A stretch of 6,910 nt of DNA from Rhodospirillaceae bacterium (GTDB taxonomy: Bacteria; Pseudomonadota; Alphaproteobacteria; SP197), in assembly GCA_018700655.1 (NCBI GenBank), contig JABIUG010000145.1, forward strand, positions 1-6,910, given 5' to 3'. This document shows positions 5,748-6,910 of this stretch, one piece after another. The notes below the pieces were generated by a model that saw nothing but the letters and a program-made list of their open reading frames with translations, ran no database searches and was not told where the DNA came from. A program made the position numbers and the translations under genes. Numbering within the stretch: position 1 is the first letter of the stretch; each line of letters begins with the position of its first letter.

Positions 5748-6578
5748 CTACTCCGCCGCCTGCACCACCCTGGGTCCATAGACCGTTTCGTTGACCTCCG
5801 GCCTGCCGATCACGCCGGGCTCCTTCTCATAGACCATCACGGCCATCATGCGCAGGCAATCGCCTTTGACTTCCGACACGCGGTGGACGCTGCGGTCGCC
5901 GCGGAAGATGACGAGGCTGGCGGGTGAGCGGGGAATCATGCGGACGAGGTCGCCGCCTTCTTCGGTGATGACCTTGCGCAGGGGGGCGGGGTCGGCGTCG
6001 TCGTGGGGCCAGATTTCCGGGGCGATCTCGAACTCGCCGCCTGCTTCGGCATCCTGCAGCATCAGCGTGACGGTGAACTCGTTACCCCGGTCGAAATGCC
6101 AGGTCGAGCGGTCGCCATCCTGATAGACGATCACGTTGGCCGGCTGGAACGGATCGTTGTTGAGGTAAAGCTTTTCGATCCCCAGTATTTCGGCGATCAC
6201 CTTGCGCACGGGCTCCCAGCCATAGAATCGGTGGAGCGGGCCTTCGTCGTTGAAGAGGTCGTAGGCCATCATGCGATAGCTGGCATCGAAGAACATGTTC
6301 ATCGGCTGGTCATCAGGCCGCTCGGGCATCGGCTTCTGGTTCAGAAAACAGGTCCGATGCGAACGGTTGGTATGGGCCGACGGCAGGGTCGCCGTGGCTT
6401 CATCGACCATGGTCTGGCGTGCTTCCTCGGTGATGAAGTTGTCGATCAGGCAGACCTGGTCGCGGTCAATGTCGGCCTTGGCCTTGGTGACCATGGCACG
6501 CACGGCGGGGTCGTCGGGCCGGTCGATCGGGGAAAGGTCTAGACGAATCAGATCGGAACCATCGGTGTCGTGGGCCAT
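5748..6578 (-). CDS. Fe(II)/2OG oxygenase of the HalD/BesD-like group, predicted hydroxylase
   Basis: A 276-residue non-heme iron oxygenase. The iron-binding pair is H161 and D163 in WHFDRGNEFTVTL (160-172); the distal His is H232 in RGDRSVHRVSEVKGD, and R243 is the likely 2OG anchor. The segments LMLQDAEAGGEFE (172-184), PASLVIFRGDRSVHRV (219-234) and VYEKEPGV (249-256) resemble the group containing the amino-acid halogenases BesD and HalD. Those halogenases have Gly in place of the Asp of HxD, leaving room for chloride. Here the Asp is kept, so hydroxylation is expected, perhaps on a free amino acid; the substrate is inference. The ATG at 6578 has AGGAG 7 bases upstream (6586-6590). The gene is transcribed divergently from the thioesterase, with the parS-like site between them. 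I found no convincing promoter. Confidence 0.85.
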   Translation of the reverse strand: MAHDTDGSDLIRLDLSPIDRPDDPAVRAMVTKAKADIDRDQVCLIDNFITEEARQTMVDEATATLPSAHTNRSHRTCFLNQKPMPERPDDQPMNMFFDASYRMMAYDLFNDEGPLHRFYGWEPVRKVIAEILGIEKLYLNNDPFQPANVIVYQDGDRSTWHFDRGNEFTVTLMLQDAEAGGEFEIAPEIWPHDDADPAPLRKVITEEGGDLVRMIPRSPASLVIFRGDRSVHRVSEVKGDCLRMMAVMVYEKEPGVIGRPEVNETVYGPRVVQAAE

Positions 6579-6644
6579 GGCGGGTCTCCTGCTGGGAAGG
6601 TGGGAGATCGTGTCAAGTTATTGGACGATTGTCTAGGTTTCTTC

Positions 6645-6660
6645 TGCTTCACGTGAAACA
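6645..6660. other. parS-like ParB-binding centromere site
   Basis: TGCTTCACGTGAAACA matches the widely conserved chromosomal parS sequence TGTTTCACGTGAAACA at 15 of 16 positions; only the third base differs. Its core TTCACGTGAA (6648-6657) is a perfect palindrome. ParB binds parS, spreads, loads SMC and is moved by ParA to segregate the origin region. A one-mismatch match is expected by chance far less than once per thousand windows of this size. It lies in the 123-base gap between two divergent genes, so it interrupts no coding sequence. Chromosomal parS sites usually cluster near oriC and parAB, neither of which is in the window. Confidence 0.8.
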
Positions 6661-6674
6661 CGTCCTGACGCATC

Positions 6675-6686
6675 GTGTCACGACAC
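6675..6686. promoter_or_regulatory. Small inverted repeat upstream of the thioesterase gene
   Basis: GTGTC (6675-6679) and GACAC (6682-6686) flank a 2-base centre, 15 bases before the ATG at 6702. It could be an operator for the thioesterase gene. The arms are short and the site may be chance. Confidence 0.2.
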
Positions 6687-6701
6687 TGATCTGGATTGTT
6701 C

Positions 6702-6910
6702 ATGCGCACCGTTCCCCCAGGCATCACGATTGCCCGCAGCTTTCAGCCGAGCTCCGCCGACACCGCCGCTGCGGTCGGCAATGTCGGGGTCGAGGTGGTC
6801 GCTACCGTCACCATGATCCTCTGGGTCGAAGCGACCTGCGGGCCGTTGATCACGCCCTATTTCGATGAGGGCGAGGCCAGTGTCGGGTTCCGTGTCGCGG
6901 TCGACCACAC
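6702..6910 (+). CDS. FlK-like (fluoroacetyl-CoA-type) hotdog thioesterase, 5' part only
   Basis: An open frame of 69 complete codons that leaves the window without a stop, starting MRTVPPGI. It matches the N-terminal half of the FlK/YbgC-like hotdog thioesterases: VGNVGVEVVATVTM (25-38), WVEATC (41-46), then GEASVGFRVAVDH (57-69). T35, E43 and H69 have the same spacing (8 and 26 residues) as the catalytic Thr42, Glu50 and His76 of fluoroacetyl-CoA thioesterase FlK. These enzymes hydrolyse acyl-CoA esters in the cytoplasm; most FlK-like bacterial proteins are not fluoroacetate-specific. The full protein would be about 130-140 residues. The ribosome site is weak (GGA about 7 bases before the ATG), so an alternative start is possible. 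The gene is divergent from the HalD/BesD-like oxygenase and downstream of the parS-like site. Confidence 0.8.
   Translation, partial: MRTVPPGITIARSFQPSSADTAAAVGNVGVEVVATVTMILWVEATCGPLITPYFDEGEASVGFRVAVDH

Noticed and set aside
5486..5779. Minus-strand open frames of 62 and 97 residues across the REP region
   Set aside because: They translate the inverted repeats, giving the arginine/proline/glycine-rich peptides typical of REP hairpins. They overlap the oxygenase 3' end and have no ribosome site or domain.
6611..6616. Perfect TTGACA -35 box on the minus strand upstream of the oxygenase gene
   Set aside because: With normal spacing the -10 would fall on AGCAGG inside the ribosome site, and the transcript would start at about the ATG. 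The good ribosome site argues against a leaderless mRNA.
1..6910. CRISPR arrays, tRNA or rRNA genes, transposase genes
   Set aside because: I saw no regularly spaced repeats, no tRNA-like cloverleaf or conserved rRNA segments, and no transposase or integrase motifs in any frame.

Overview
The window looks like a chromosomal stretch of a GC-rich proteobacterium, most likely an alphaproteobacterium. The basis is the high-GC coding style, tightly overlapping genes, several 2-oxoglutarate/Fe(II) oxygenases and short REP-type hairpins; the taxonomic call is inference.

Left part (46-3908, minus strand): a compact four-gene operon read from about 3908 down to 46. In transcription order it encodes a xylose-isomerase-like TIM-barrel protein (3057-3908), a class I adenylate-forming acyl-CoA synthetase (1477-3060), a DinB/YfiT-like four-helix metalloprotein (860-1480) and a phytanoyl-CoA dioxygenase (PhyH) family protein (46-960). 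The first two junctions are 4-base ATGA stop/start overlaps. The third is an unusual 101-base overlap. The set suggests a catabolic or modifying route in which an organic acid is activated to a CoA ester and then hydroxylated, but the substrate cannot be read from sequence.

Middle (3909-4827): a 112-base divergent control region holds a plausible minus-strand promoter and several palindromes. It separates the operon from a second, clearly different PhyH-family gene on the plus strand (4021-4827).

4841-5741: a lower-GC gene for an unrecognised secreted cysteine-containing protein (minus strand), followed by a 265-base non-coding stretch with two perfect inverted REP-like hairpins and one smaller hairpin.

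Right part (5748-6910): a third Fe(II)/2OG oxygenase, resembling the HalD/BesD group but with the hydroxylase-type HxD motif, on the minus strand. Divergent from it is the 5' part of a fluoroacetyl-CoA-thioesterase (FlK)-like hotdog gene that runs off the window. Between them lies a 15-of-16 match to the bacterial centromere site parS, the most specific single signal here. It suggests the window lies in the origin-proximal part of a chromosome, or near the partition region of a large replicon.
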